Of a stretch of 64,000 bases of DNA, positions 53,878 to 64,000 are shown piece by piece. The stretch lies in contig OX328131.1 of the NCBI GenBank assembly GCA_946811695.1, positions 6,699,826 to 6,763,825 of the forward strand, read 5' to 3'. The translations under genes were made by a program, and so were the position numbers. The notes under the pieces were generated by a model. That model made no database searches, was not told the origin of the DNA, and saw only the letters and a program-made list of their open reading frames with translations. This DNA is from Gonocerus acuteangulatus (taxonomy: Eukaryota; Arthropoda; Insecta; Hemiptera; Coreidae). Position 1 is the stretch's first letter. Each line of letters starts with the position of its first letter.

Positions 53878-56780
53878 AGAGGCCTATGACAATCAAATTC
53901 CAAAATTAGCAGATTATTCCTGACATTCCATATGTCTCTACTCTAAAAGACAATATCAATCGCCCCCAAAATCATATTTAATCTACTCTAGCTGTAATAT
54001 AACAAACCCGAAGTCCAGCATGCATGCAGTGCTATACAAACGCACAAACATTCATTACCCAAAGAGAGCATAGGTTACTACCATTTTAATGCATTATTTG
54101 GGAGTTTTTTTTAAAGCCTTATAGGATATTTTGTGTACAGGGTACCATACTGCAGTCCCTTCCTTGTAGATTTAATAATGATCCCTTAGAACAAAATTAA
54201 TTGTGCTTTAAAGCTATTTATTAAAATAGGTTAAGTTTAATTATTATCAATGACAAAACTTAAATGACAATACAAACTATTTATATTAATTGCAAACTTA
54301 AGAGCATTGTAATGTTTGTACATATAGAAGCTAATGTTTTATATTGTGAAATGAAGAGGATTAGTTCTTGGATTGGTGACACGGGATTCGCTCAGAGCAC
54401 GTGGTTAACTGAGCCCTAACCAATGTGTTCTCGGCTCTTCTCTTAGGCCCAATTTATTAAACATATTTTTTCACAAAAATAAGAAATTAAAAATATTTAT
54501 ATTTAGCTATAACAAGTACAGTATAGTCTTCTAGTTTCTTCTTCAATATGTCGACTTGCCAATTATATACATTTTTTATTGTCACTGTACAATTCATTGT
54601 AAATATTACTTGGTCGATGAACGACTGAATTTTTTTTTACAAAATCTGCTTTATATTTTTTAAACCGATTTAAATATTGGTCAAAATATAACATTGCTTG
54701 TTTAATAGAATATGAATCAAAACAATTATTTATATTTTTAAGAATTGAATATTATTGAAAATACTCATGGATAATGTTTTAGATACATTTAGAATTTTTA
54801 TAAAAAAAAAAAAAAAAATAAAAAAAAAAACCCTACATGACATTGTATTTTATATATGATTATACTTTTAAGCTTTAACCAATTGTGACCTGTACCAGTC
54901 GAATGCTTTGGTAGCTTTATTAATCCTAATAAGAACTCGGTCTGAGATTTTAATCAATTTTAGACATAAATATCGATAAAGCATAAATGTAATAAAGTTA
55001 ATTATTGTATTATAAATAATTGTGCATATATATAAAAACAAAAAAAAATAATATTGTATATAATTTATCAGAATGTTGATAAAGGCCCCTTAATTTGTGA
55101 TATTACGATGTTAGATGCAATGTATTTATTTTGAAAGATTTGTGTGCTTTAGGGATTATACCCGTTAATAATTGTTGTAAATTTATGTGAGTTAGATTAT
55201 ATGTAAATGCTAAATATAAATATGTAATTAGATATCTATAAGTACTCAAAAAAATGACAATACCCGCTCTAATTAGGTTGTGTACTGACTTTAGAGTATC
55301 ACATATTGAAATTAATGGGAAAAAAAAGAAAATGTTTAACCATAATTAAAAGAAAGACATTAGTGAGACTCAAAACAGTAGCACATAATAGTTCTTCCTC
55401 GTTTCTATACTTGTGAAGGCAAATAGTAATTGTGTCATGTCCTCTGTATAGATGTCGTTAGTACATAATTGTCAACTTAGTAACATAAAACAAAGCAGAA
55501 CTCGTCAAAAACATTGTGTTTATAATGTAAGGCTACGTTCTACTCGGAGATGAACTTGTCTCGACTTTTTAAAATGTATTACAAAGTTAATATTTTTTAA
55601 TTTTGTGCATATACTTTTGATTCATACATTACACATATTATTGTTGGATTGAATTAACAATAGCATTCATATGGATGAAGATCGACGCTCAAAAACTTAT
55701 TTATAAACACGTTTACTGGAGAGTACAGCTGAATATTCGTTTATCAAAAACATTGTAAATAAGCATTAATCTCTTGCTGCATTTTTTATATTACTCAAGT
55801 CAAATTATTATTAAATACAAGTAAAATTAATTACTGATGCTGTGATCAGTTGTACTCTTTTGATAATTAAAGTACGCTTCCAATTTAAGCTAATGACAAT
55901 ACAGTTAAAAAATAAAAATATAATCATGTGTACAAAAACTTCTGAAAAAAAAAAAAAAAAAAAAAACATTTCTGATATCCCTTGGAAGAGAAAGGGTTAA
56001 CCTGAATTTTGTTTTTGTTGTTTATTTTTCTGAGTCAGAAAGATGTAACACAACGCTTCACCTTGTTTCTCTGGTTCGCCTTTAGTTCTCTCACAATTTC
56101 AAAAATGCAAAATTAAATATGAAAAATTCAATAACCAATTTTCCTAAAGGAGGAAGGGCGAAATCCGAGTCTGTACCTCCCCTCCTAGTATAAATTAAAA
56201 TTAAAATATTAAATTTCAATCGCATACTTTTTCAATCAGGTTTATTAATCAGCATTCCATAGAGTAAACGAGTTCGATTTCCCAACATCCATATTTCGTG
56301 ATTCGTCCTCTCTGTTCCAAGGTCCTGAAATGATACTATATTTGAACTATAGACAAGATATTTTGGAAGTTTTGTTTTCTTTTTCGACAATTACAAATTT
56401 ATTGCGCTTCTATGGTGCTTACAGAGATGAAAATAGTGTGCAGAAACCATTTTATGTCGTTAGGAATCAAATATTTTGTGTTATGCAAAAAAAATAATTT
56501 AGAAATTGTGTACTGCTTGCTTGGAAAATAAATTATATGTGTAAAATGTTTGTATATTTCTAGTCAACTATAAGCCATTTGTATTTATTTGTTTTAAAGG
56601 GATATATATTTAGTCTAGTCATAAAATTAAGAATTGGTGTACCTAATTATGTAGATAGTCGATAGCTTGTAGAATCGCAGAGTTCTTTTTATTTGTTATA
56701 ATATTTTAAGCAGTAAAAATGGCTCTAATTAGTTATAAAAAAAAATTATTCATAATTTGAAATAAATGGCCTACTGAACT
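53878..56780 (+). other. AT-rich sequence after the receptor, probable 3' UTR and beyond
   Basis: No other gene is seen. Candidate polyadenylation signals include AATAAA near 54991 and AAATAAATGG near 56761, with AT-rich low complexity and A runs at 54805-54832 and 55946-55966. The real end cannot be chosen by eye. Confidence 0.35.
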
Positions 56781-57699
56781 ACGAAGGTATTCAGTAGATG
56801 AAAAATATTCCTTTATTTTATTATATTTCCACTTCAACTCCGAGAAATCTGTGTGTTTGTGTTTTCATAACTACAGAACGCACCATTTGCATACATTGTC
56901 GATACAAATGCAAAGTAAAAAACGCATTTTTCATTTTCAATCTATACTGATTGCTGTTGGAATGATGTACGTTGTGGCACTAACTACCAACAATTAAATT
57001 GGTAACTATCAAAAATTAAAGAAAAACTTTTATCAATTACAGAAAATCAAACTAACCAATGTGCATTAAGTCTAATTATAATATATAATAAGATACAATT
57101 TACATAAAGTCATCTAAAAGGTACAAAACAACTTTTCACATTCGATACTTTGCATTTGTATTGACGATATGGTCATCGTGGTGTTTTTTTTACTATATAA
57201 ACACTAATTACACATATCTTTACGAGAGTGTTTTTATAAATAGAAAGCCCTTTAGTTTCACATATATTTTTGTGTTGGTGTTTTTATAAATAACTAAAGA
57301 ACACACTAATTACATGTATGTTTTCTATGTTGGTGTTTTCATATACGCAGAACACGCTAGTAGCACATATGAGTATTTAATACTCCAACGTATCATCTTG
57401 CTGGAATTTTAATAACTACAGAACACATTAGTTATATGTTATATCAAGTAACAACATCTTATTTTTACTTATTAACCTCTTTATGATCTAATTAAATTAC
57501 CGTGTGAGATTTCTAAACTGACACAACTAAAAATAAAACTCAACTGAAAATGTGTCACTCTTGCCTTTGTAGGGGGAATAGCATTAAGACAGGAAGGGTG
57601 ACACAAGTCCTCCTCAGTAGCCATGATTGATTTTGTTAGTCTAGACTTGGCCCTGCCTGCAGAAGGTTCTTTAGGGTTAAGGGTGTAAATTGTATTTTA

Positions 57700-57790
57700 A
57701 GTATTCCTGATGAGGCATGAGAGAGCCGTGAAACATGTGGAGCAACATAAAGGAATATTGATGAAAGGTCTGTATTTAATATAATTTAAT
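57700..57790 (+). ncRNA. degenerate hammerhead-like motif of Penelope type
   Basis: CTGATGA at 57707-57713, stem II GGC...GCC, then GTGAAACATGTGGAG. The core CUGAUGA and GAAACAUGU match, but two extra bases precede GAAA and the cleavage triplet reads GUG, which is not cleavable. Followed by AACATAAAGGAATATTGATG. Probably a dead relative of the motif at 25340. Confidence 0.35.
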
Positions 57791-58077
57791 CTCCTGCAAG
57801 ATAAAATAAATACAATCTTCTCTTCCTGTCATGCGATTCCTTCAGAGCCAGGCACTTACATTATTTTTTAATTCTGTTAACTAGTTTTCATTAGTTGGCG
57901 TGCATGGTGTATGTTTCTTTCCACTTGCATGTTATGAAAGTTTTAATAAGTACAAGTATGTCTTGTAATGTGATTCGTTCTTCGCCCGTGAATGATTTCT
58001 TAGTTAGCATTTTTGATTTCTCTGTCAGTATCAGAGTTTCCAGTTAGCCATAACATCCTCACGTTTATGTTACTGAT

Positions 58078-58447
58078 GTAAATAAATAAAAATGTAAGGT
58101 AAAATAACAATAAAAGTTACCAAAAGGGTATAAGTTAGATTCTGCAAGGGAAACAGCAAACGACAAATCAGTCTCGTAACAAGCCCTGTTGGGAAGATAC
58201 TGTAGAGGTATCTGATTCTTGAACAAATGGCGTTCTGGAGTAATAGTGCGATCAGTACTATGCTCCGAATGTCTGATTTTTTTCCTTTGCATGTGCCCAT
58301 TAAATTAATTAAAAGCTGGGTGGGCCTAGGAACGGTCTGGGACGACAACCCTAGAAGATAAACTCTTTGGTGCACCCTCGAGTTTTGAACTCAGATCCTC
58401 CAGTATATTAGTCAAGTGATTTACCACTGAGCTAACCTCACTCCCAC
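58078..58447 (-). mobile_element. tRNA-derived SINE (SINE-2)
   Basis: On minus, a tRNA-like head at about 58447-58385 has A box GGTTAGCTCAGTGG and a B-box-like GAGTTCAAAACTCG, followed by a body with CAAGAATCAGATACCTCTAC and AACAGGGCTTGTTACGAGAC, ending TTTATTTATT at 58080 (element 3' A/T-rich tail as TTACATTTTTATTTATTTA). A headless relative lies in the receptor intron. Confidence 0.65.
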
Positions 58448-58762
58448 AATTACAGCAACAATATAAGTCTTAGAAGAACTAATGAAATACGTCCAACAAT
58501 CGGTATTGCTCAATACTGTGAGAATAGTTAGAAAGTTCTTGAATGAAAGCCCATAGTAAAATAAAAATGAATAAATAAAAAGAACAATTCTTTTGGATAG
58601 GAATATCCCCTAAAAGAACTTATCCCTGGAAACTGAGGAGAAACCCCTCCCCCATAATAAACTAAATCATAAATACATTTTGCTGTATACTGGTAAATGT
58701 TCTTGAATAATTTAATTTACTTTACATTTCTCTTCTTAAGTGGTGAATGTCATCAAGACACT

Positions 58763-58914
58763 ATTCTATATAGAAGGCTAAGTAAAGCTAATAATAAGTA
58801 ATTCTATATAGAAGGCTAAGTAAAGCTAATAATAAGTAATTCTATATAGAAGGCTAAGTAAAGCTAATAATAAGTATTTCTATATAGAAGGCTAAGTAAA
58901 GCTAATAATAAGTA
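58763..58914. repeat. 38-bp tandem repeat, four copies
   Basis: ATTCTATATAGAAGGCTAAG then TAAAGCTAATAATAAGTA, starting at 58763, 58801, 58839 and 58877. Nearly identical copies. Confidence 0.9.
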
Positions 58915-59597
58915 ATTTTCAAAATTCCGATAGATTCAGAAAACACTTAGTAAGTAACGATTTTTTATTACCTTGTCTAGTATATATTTATAACCTTTAA
59001 ATGTGTAATTGTCATGTTAATATGATGGCAGCAGTCACTAAGTTGAGTGGCAGCTGCCAATCACACACTCCAGTAATTCCTAACAAGTTTCATAGTAACA
59101 ACATCTGCTAGTAAAATATATTTAATTTTACATCATTAAAGTATTTAAATAAATTTTTAGCATCAACATAATAAGCAGTAAATTCAAATTTAATATTAGG
59201 TCCTAATATTAAATTTCCTAAGGTCCTAGGTCCTAGGACAATGGCATTTCACACCGACACAGGAGGTTTTGGCTACAAATTACAAAGCTATTTAAAGATA
59301 TTAGCATTTATAAAAAATTATTAAAACAAAAAAATATGCATAAGCGTTATAAGTGAAGGAAAGTGTATATTAGTAAATAATATTGTTACACCCCCCCCCC
59401 TAAAGAAATGTATATACTAAAAAAAACATAGGTTATATCACACACTATATTACAGCATGCAACATACACAAGTAAAAATATTATTGAAATCAAGAAGGGT
59501 GCAATAAACTTGTTGTTTATCCCCCAGCAAAAATAAATCTTAAGGCATCCTGTATCTTAAGATAGATAAATATATGTCCCCGTCCCCTGTTGTAAAT
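58915..59597. other. sequence without recognised gene
   Basis: Only short low-complexity features, including a C run at 59389-59400 and TAGGTCCTAGG repeats near 59200-59240. Confidence 0.4.
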
Positions 59598-59608
59598 ACT
59601 AATCTATG

Positions 59609-59627
59609 ACCTAGATGTAGATGCGCC

Positions 59628-59695
<68 letters not shown>
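59609..59695 (+). mobile_element. extremely 5'-truncated SINE-1 with 11-bp target duplication
   Basis: ACTAATCTATG occurs at 59598-59608 and 59696-59706. Between them are about 21 bases ending GATGCGCCGT, the SINE-1 3' end, and a poly(A) of about 66. This shows SINE-1 tails mobilise with LINE machinery. Confidence 0.8.
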
Positions 59696-59698
<3 letters not shown>

Positions 59699-59744
59699 AA
59701 TCTATGTTGATTGCAATAATATCTGTCTCCAATTTCTCTTATTT

Positions 59745-59950
59745 ATTTATTTTTTGGGTTCAGCGCATATAACATTTACAAGCTGAGAGTGTTTAAGGCC
59801 AAAATATAAAGTTGTAGAGTCATGTATTCTTGAGATAAACCGTACAGTATTCATGTACTATCATTGCCTATGAGCTCCTTTATAAGATTTCTACATCTCC
59901 CGCAGTCTGTCAGTAAATATTTTACAGTAAGTTTGGTAGGGGAGACCTGC
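59745..59950 (-). pseudogene. LINE C-terminal knuckle fragment
   Basis: On minus: PTKLTVKYLLTDCGRCRNLI then KELIGNDST and a stop, close to the C-terminal K-H-L-L-T-E-C region of RNase-H-group LINEs seen at 17170 and 62747. The rest is missing. Confidence 0.5.
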
Positions 59951-60483
59951 TTAAATCACTGTCCAAAATATATCAGGATCCCAGAAGGCTACAAAAAATA
60001 CCCCCCCCCCCCCCCCCCAAAAAATCACTGACCGATACAATAAGAATGTGGCAAGAAGAATGAATAATAACTATTATAGGACACAATTTAAAGTAATTTA
60101 TAAAAGGCAAACATAAAAATACTTTGACAAAACATCTACTGTGACAGACCTCTACACAAATCAATTATTAGCAATACATTCAATAGTTAATTCATATTTC
60201 CTCATTAGATTTGGAATAAAACAACAGAAAAATTGTCATTGTGACTTCAATAGGACACAACAACAGATGACAGGATTTAAAGGTATAGGATGACAGGAAA
60301 AAAAAAGTTTTGTTGTATAAATGTAATAAGGGATAGCACATATATGCTGAATGACTTTCCAAAATGATAGGAAACTTAGATAAAACAAGATACTTGAAAA
60401 ATAATCTCCCTTCCTTCAGATTTTCTGGTAATCTGTTGAGAAGATCATTGAATGTTATGTATGTATATGTTACCGGCAAAGTA

Positions 60484-61622
60484 TAGAATCTAGGTATTCT
60501 ATAGAATCTAGGCATTCTATAGAATGCCTGAGTGATTTAGGCAAAGTGTAGAATGTACATCGTATTACACACATTGCCTAGGTATTCTATAGAATCTAGG
60601 CATTCTATAGAATGCCTGAGTGATTTAGGCAAAGTGTAGAATGTACATCGTATTACACACATTGCCTAGGTATTCTATAGAATCTAGGCATTCTATAGAA
60701 TGCCTGAGTGATTTAGGCAAAGTGTAGAATGTACATCGTATTACACACATTGCCTAGGTATTCTATAGAATCTAGGCATTCTATAGAATGCCTGAGTGAT
60801 TTAGGCAAAGTGTAGAATGTACATCGTATTACACACATTGCCTAGGTATTCTATAGAATGCCTGAGTGATTTAGGCAAAGTGTAGAATGTACATCGTATT
60901 ACACACATTGCCTAGGTATTCTATAGAATGCCTGAGTGATTTAGGCAAAGTGTAGAATGTACATCGTATTACACACATTGCCTAGGTATTCTATAGAATG
61001 CCTGAGTGATTTAGGCAAAGTGTAGAATGTACATCGTATTACACACATTGCCTAGGTATTCTATAGAATCTAGGCATTCTATAGAATGTCTGAGTGATTT
61101 AGGCAAAGTGTAGAATGTACATCGTATTACACACATTGCCTAGGTATTCTATAGAATCTAGGCATTCTATAGAATGTCTGAGTGATTTAGGCAAAGTGTA
61201 GAATGTACATCGTATTACCCACATTGCCTAGGTATTCTATAGAATCTAGGCATTCTATAGAATGTCTGAGTGATTTAGGCAAAGTGTATAATGTACATCG
61301 TATTACACACATTGCCTAGGTATTCTATAGAATCTAGGCATTCTATAGAATGTCTGAGTGATTTAGGCAAAGTGTAGAATGTACATCGTATTACACACAT
61401 TGCCTAGGTATTCTATAGAATCTAGGCATTCTATAGAATGTCTGAGTGATTTAGGCAAAGTGTAGAATGTACATCGTATTACACACATTGCCTAGGTATT
61501 CTATAGAATCTAGGCATTCTATAGAATGCCTGAGTGATTTAGGCAAAGTGTAGAATGTACATCGTATTACACACATAGCCTAGGTATTCTATATAATGCC
61601 TAGGTATTCTATAGAATGCCTG
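60484..61622. repeat. palindromic minisatellite, units of about 81 and 101 bp
   Basis: Eleven to twelve units contain TGAGTGATTTAGGCAAAGTG, TAGAATGTACATCGTATTAC and ACACATTGCCTAGGTATTCT. Long units add a second ATAGAATCTAGGCATTCTAT palindrome; three consecutive short units lack it (60841-61050). Variants GCCTGAG and GTCTGAG are clustered, showing local spread. Confidence 0.9.
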
Positions 61623-62007
61623 TTGCTTATTTGGCATTGTATAAAATTAAAAAGGTTTTGAGTATACTACATAAACTTTACTTAGATACTTGAAAGAAAT
61701 GACAACAGGTAGAATTTGAGTGTTCAGAATCAATGCAAATCACTAAAATAAAGCGTCCTCAGCACCGATTTTCTTCAAAGTTTGCACTATAACGTATTTT
61801 GATGCACTAAACACGAATCCGTTAAAAAAAAAAAGTTGCTCTCAACTAGGAAAGAATTTATTAAGCACTAAAGTTCAGTGTTATGGAGACTATAAAAGAC
61901 GGCGTAAACAGCGTATTTGTAACATGCGCATGGGCAAGAATCCTTAATGAAGAAGTATAGATGAAATTTAGACTCACCTGTCGTCGCTGACCTGTCGTAA
62001 GCTGTTG

Positions 62008-62185
62008 CTTTTGGGCATACGAGCTATGCGTTTCCGCTCGCTACACTCCTCAATAAGATATCAAAACCATAGTCAATCCAACTCGCAGAATTTAATAGAA
62101 TTCTATTAATTTCTACGAGTTGGATTGACTAGGGTCTTGATATCTTCTTGAGCGAGCGGAAACGCGTAGCACGTATGCCCAAAAG
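62008..62185. repeat. long imperfect hairpin, about 80-bp arms
   Basis: CTTTTGGGCATACGAGCTAT ... CAATCCAACTCGCAGAA pairs with ACGAGTTGGATTGACTAGGG ... CACGTATGCCCAAAAG. The centre is AATAGAATTCTATT. A few mismatches and small indels. It lies inside the larger inverted repeat. Confidence 0.8.
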
Positions 62186-62746
62186 TCGTCCTAGGCATTC
62201 TTCTAATTCTCCTAGACATCATCAGACGCGATGTTCATGGATATAAATGCGCAATCGCGCCGCTGGTAGTTACTCCTACAAGCTACAAATCCTGTATTTC
62301 ATACTTTGCCTAAAGCACAGTAGGCATTCTATATAATGCCTAGGCAATGTATGAAATAAGCTTTATGCCTGATTATATATTTTGCCGGTAACATATATAC
62401 ACACATAAAATTCTATGATCCTCTCAACAGACTACCAGAACATCGAATGACAAAAAGGATAATAAATGTTATAACCTTATTTAAGAACTCAACACCAAAG
62501 GATGTAAGACCTGGAAATCCCGAAGGACCTCAAAAACGCTAACATAGGATCAACAAGTTTGAAAGAGACACTATTAGTAGCAAAGTAATTATTATTATTG
62601 ATTATTCTATGCATCGCTTTGGTAGCCATGTGCATTTTCTTCAATACGTTTCGGTAGAGGGCAACATAAATTGGTCTGTTAGCTCATCTTTTCATATGTT
62701 TGCTATGCTTTTGTGAGAAAGTTTTGGCTTGGTATTCGTTCAGCTG

Positions 62747-64000
62747 TTATATTTTATCGTAGATGTTTATGTTCTTTAAATGTTTCAGTATTGTGTCAAT
62801 ATGGCGGCTGTCATCTCCAAGGAGTTCTGTCATGTCATACGGTATATCTAGATTACGTCTTAAGTAGCACTCAGTCAGTATTGTGAGGCCTGTGTTGCAT
62901 GATCGACATTTTGGTTTGTCCGTATTTGTCATTAGATATTCGTAAGTCAGACGGCTGTGGCCAATGCGTAGTCTTGCTACTACCACTTCTTCTCGCCGTG
63001 ATTTTCTATATGACGGCGAGAAGAAGTGGTATCTTTAACTGTAGACTTCACGGTCCTTAGTTTGTTTTCTGTAGTGTTAGTCCAGTCTAGTTGCCAATTA
63101 TTTAAGATAGTTTGGTCAGTGTACCTTGATGTGTCTTTGTAGTATGACTCAAGTGGTTGGTAAGTTTCTGTTTCCGTTACAAGTTTAGCATGTCGGTCCG
63201 CATTTGTACTTAGTCCTAAGTTTTGGTGTCCTGGTAGCCACCATAGTGTTACATGTTTACCGTAAGTTCGTAAGTTATGAATTTGTTCTTTTATTTCCGT
63301 GCAAGTAGGATGTGTGGAGTATAAGTTTTGTAAACATTGAAGCGAGCTCAAAGAGTCACTGCAGATGATTATGTGTGTTAGGTGTGATGATGGGACGTTA
63401 TTCAATGCGAGGAGAATGGCACGCAGTTCCGCTCCAAGAATGCTGAAGCAAGGAGGGAGTTTTTGGCTGTGTACTTCATCTTCCATGATTGCAGCAGCTC
63501 CTACGCCGTTTGTTGTTATTGACCCGTCAGTGTAGAGAAACATGCTGTTTTTGTGTTCAGAAGTCAGTTTTGTAAAGTATTGTTTGTATAGCAAATTTGA
63601 CATGGGGTTTGTCTTCTTGAATTTTGTCAGTGTTATGACTATGTTAAAATTTTGTATTGTCCATGGTGGTGTTATTGAATGATTGTGTGTTTTTACACGT
63701 GGAATTACCAAGCCAAAATTTTCTTCGATTTCCTTACATCTAATAATAAAAGGTCGGATATGATTTCTTTTTTGTTCATAATCTTCCAAGTACGTATTTT
63801 GTATTATACCACTAACACATGAAGTAGGAGGAAAAGCCTTTATTTTACAAAAATATCTCTTTAATAGAATGTTTCTCCTTATATGTAAAGAAGGTTCTCC
63901 TGCCTCTGCAAGTATACTCATTACCGGACTAGACCTGAATGCACCTAGCGATAATCGAATACCGGTGTTGTGTATTATGTTGAGCATGTTAAGAGTAGTG
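62747..64000 (-). pseudogene. LINE (RNase-H group) C-terminal region, runs off the right edge
   Basis: On minus: IIHNTGIRLSLGAFRSSPVM and AEAGEPSLHIRR (end of the RT thumb/connection), then RNase H with FLYTDGSITTNGVGAAAI (first Asp), GAELRAILLALNNV (Glu), IICSDSLSSLQ (Asp), LWWLPGHQNLGLSTNADRHA (PGH and last Asp). A 63-base hairpin zone at 62981-63031 breaks the frame; the tail resumes VVVARLRIGHSRLTYEYLM and KPKCRSCNTG-LTILTEC, with a small in-frame loss in the zinc knuckle, stopping at 62747. All four RNase H acidic positions are kept. The 3' end is probably the TAATTATTATTATTG tract near 62588. The RT lies outside the window. Confidence 0.8.
62981..63031. repeat. perfect 19-bp inverted repeat inside the LINE
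   Basis: TACCACTTCTTCTCGCCGT (62981-62999) and its complement (63013-63031) around a 13-base loop, at the point where the LINE frame is lost. Confidence 0.9.

Larger units (their letters stand above)
60411..62450. repeat. large inverted repeat bounding a palindromic minisatellite
   Basis: The arm 60411-60486 (TTCTGGTAATCTGTTGAGAA, GATCATTGAATGTTATG, TATGTTACCGGCAAA) is inverted at 62375-62448 (TTTGCCGGTAACATATATAC ... CTCAACAGACTACCAGAA). The outer parts of both arms can be read as F-x-D-x-L-N-R-L-P-E, suggesting a shared coding-derived origin. About 1.9 kb separates the arms. Confidence 0.65.

Noticed and set aside
60484..61622. Regular repeats resembling a CRISPR array
   Set aside because: The intervening sequences are not unique spacers but parts of the same unit, and the genome is eukaryotic. 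It is a minisatellite.
60468..62393. TATA target duplication next to TGTTACCGGCAAA
   Set aside because: The inverted similarity extends about 50 bases beyond this point on both sides, so it is not the element edge and the apparent duplication is part of the arms.

Overview
This 64 kb window comes from an arthropod nuclear genome, most likely an insect (a hemipteran is plausible, but this is inference). It is AT-rich, with only one clear host gene: a split muscarinic acetylcholine receptor of the arthropod B type at 51116-53877. Almost everything else is decayed mobile DNA. It includes Jockey-, R1- and RNase-H-bearing LINE fragments, a Gypsy-type LTR element, a PIF/Harbinger remnant, a TIR element carrying a conserved arthropod ORF, tRNA-derived SINEs, DINE-1-like elements, minisatellites, palindromes and TA microsatellites. 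There are no bacterial operons, rRNA genes or CRISPR arrays.

Layout. 0.8-1.7 kb: a 941-bp Harbinger element between TAA duplications, with an N-terminal transposase fragment facing a MADF gene. 3.4-5.6 kb: two DINE-1-like (Helentron-associated, HINE) families fused at a TA microsatellite. 5.6-8.0 kb: a 66-bp satellite. 8.8-9.8 kb: a 5'-truncated Jockey LINE with a 14-bp target duplication. 10.8-12.4 kb: a complete HINE-2 copy. 13.8-16.2 kb: an unclassified TIR element with a gene of about 565 codons. 16.8-18.6 kb: a LINE tail whose RNase H codons have amplified into a 39-bp minisatellite. 20-24.7 kb: a Gypsy-like element on the minus strand, with an HIV-type slippery site between gag and pol, a mutated RT catalytic box and no integrase. 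24.8-25.5 kb: an R1 tail, then a palindrome of about 234 bp carrying a Penelope-type hammerhead-like motif. 26.8-40.7 kb: mostly HINE-1 copies, the TAGCTGTTACCC repeat family and nested SINEs. 40.9-43.4 kb: a C/T-rich higher-order minisatellite. 44-50.8 kb: three copies of a CCCGTGCTTCGTCACGG repeat, one HINE-1 copy and LINE RT debris. 51.1-53.9 kb: the receptor, followed by an AT-rich presumed 3' UTR. 57.7-64 kb: a hammerhead-like sequence, SINEs, a large inverted repeat holding a palindromic minisatellite, and a LINE running off the right edge.

The receptor is the only gene likely to act for the host; its start exon lies upstream of what can be read here. The mobile elements mostly parasitise each other: a SINE sits in a HINE-1, HINEs abut satellites, and arrays have grown inside elements. 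The strongest observations are the two HINE families with matching end architecture, the coding-derived 39-bp array, the TIR-bounded conserved ORF, the gag-pol slippery site, the hammerhead palindrome, and the altered ligand-pocket residues of the receptor. All calls come from reading the sequence and from family knowledge; no database search was run.
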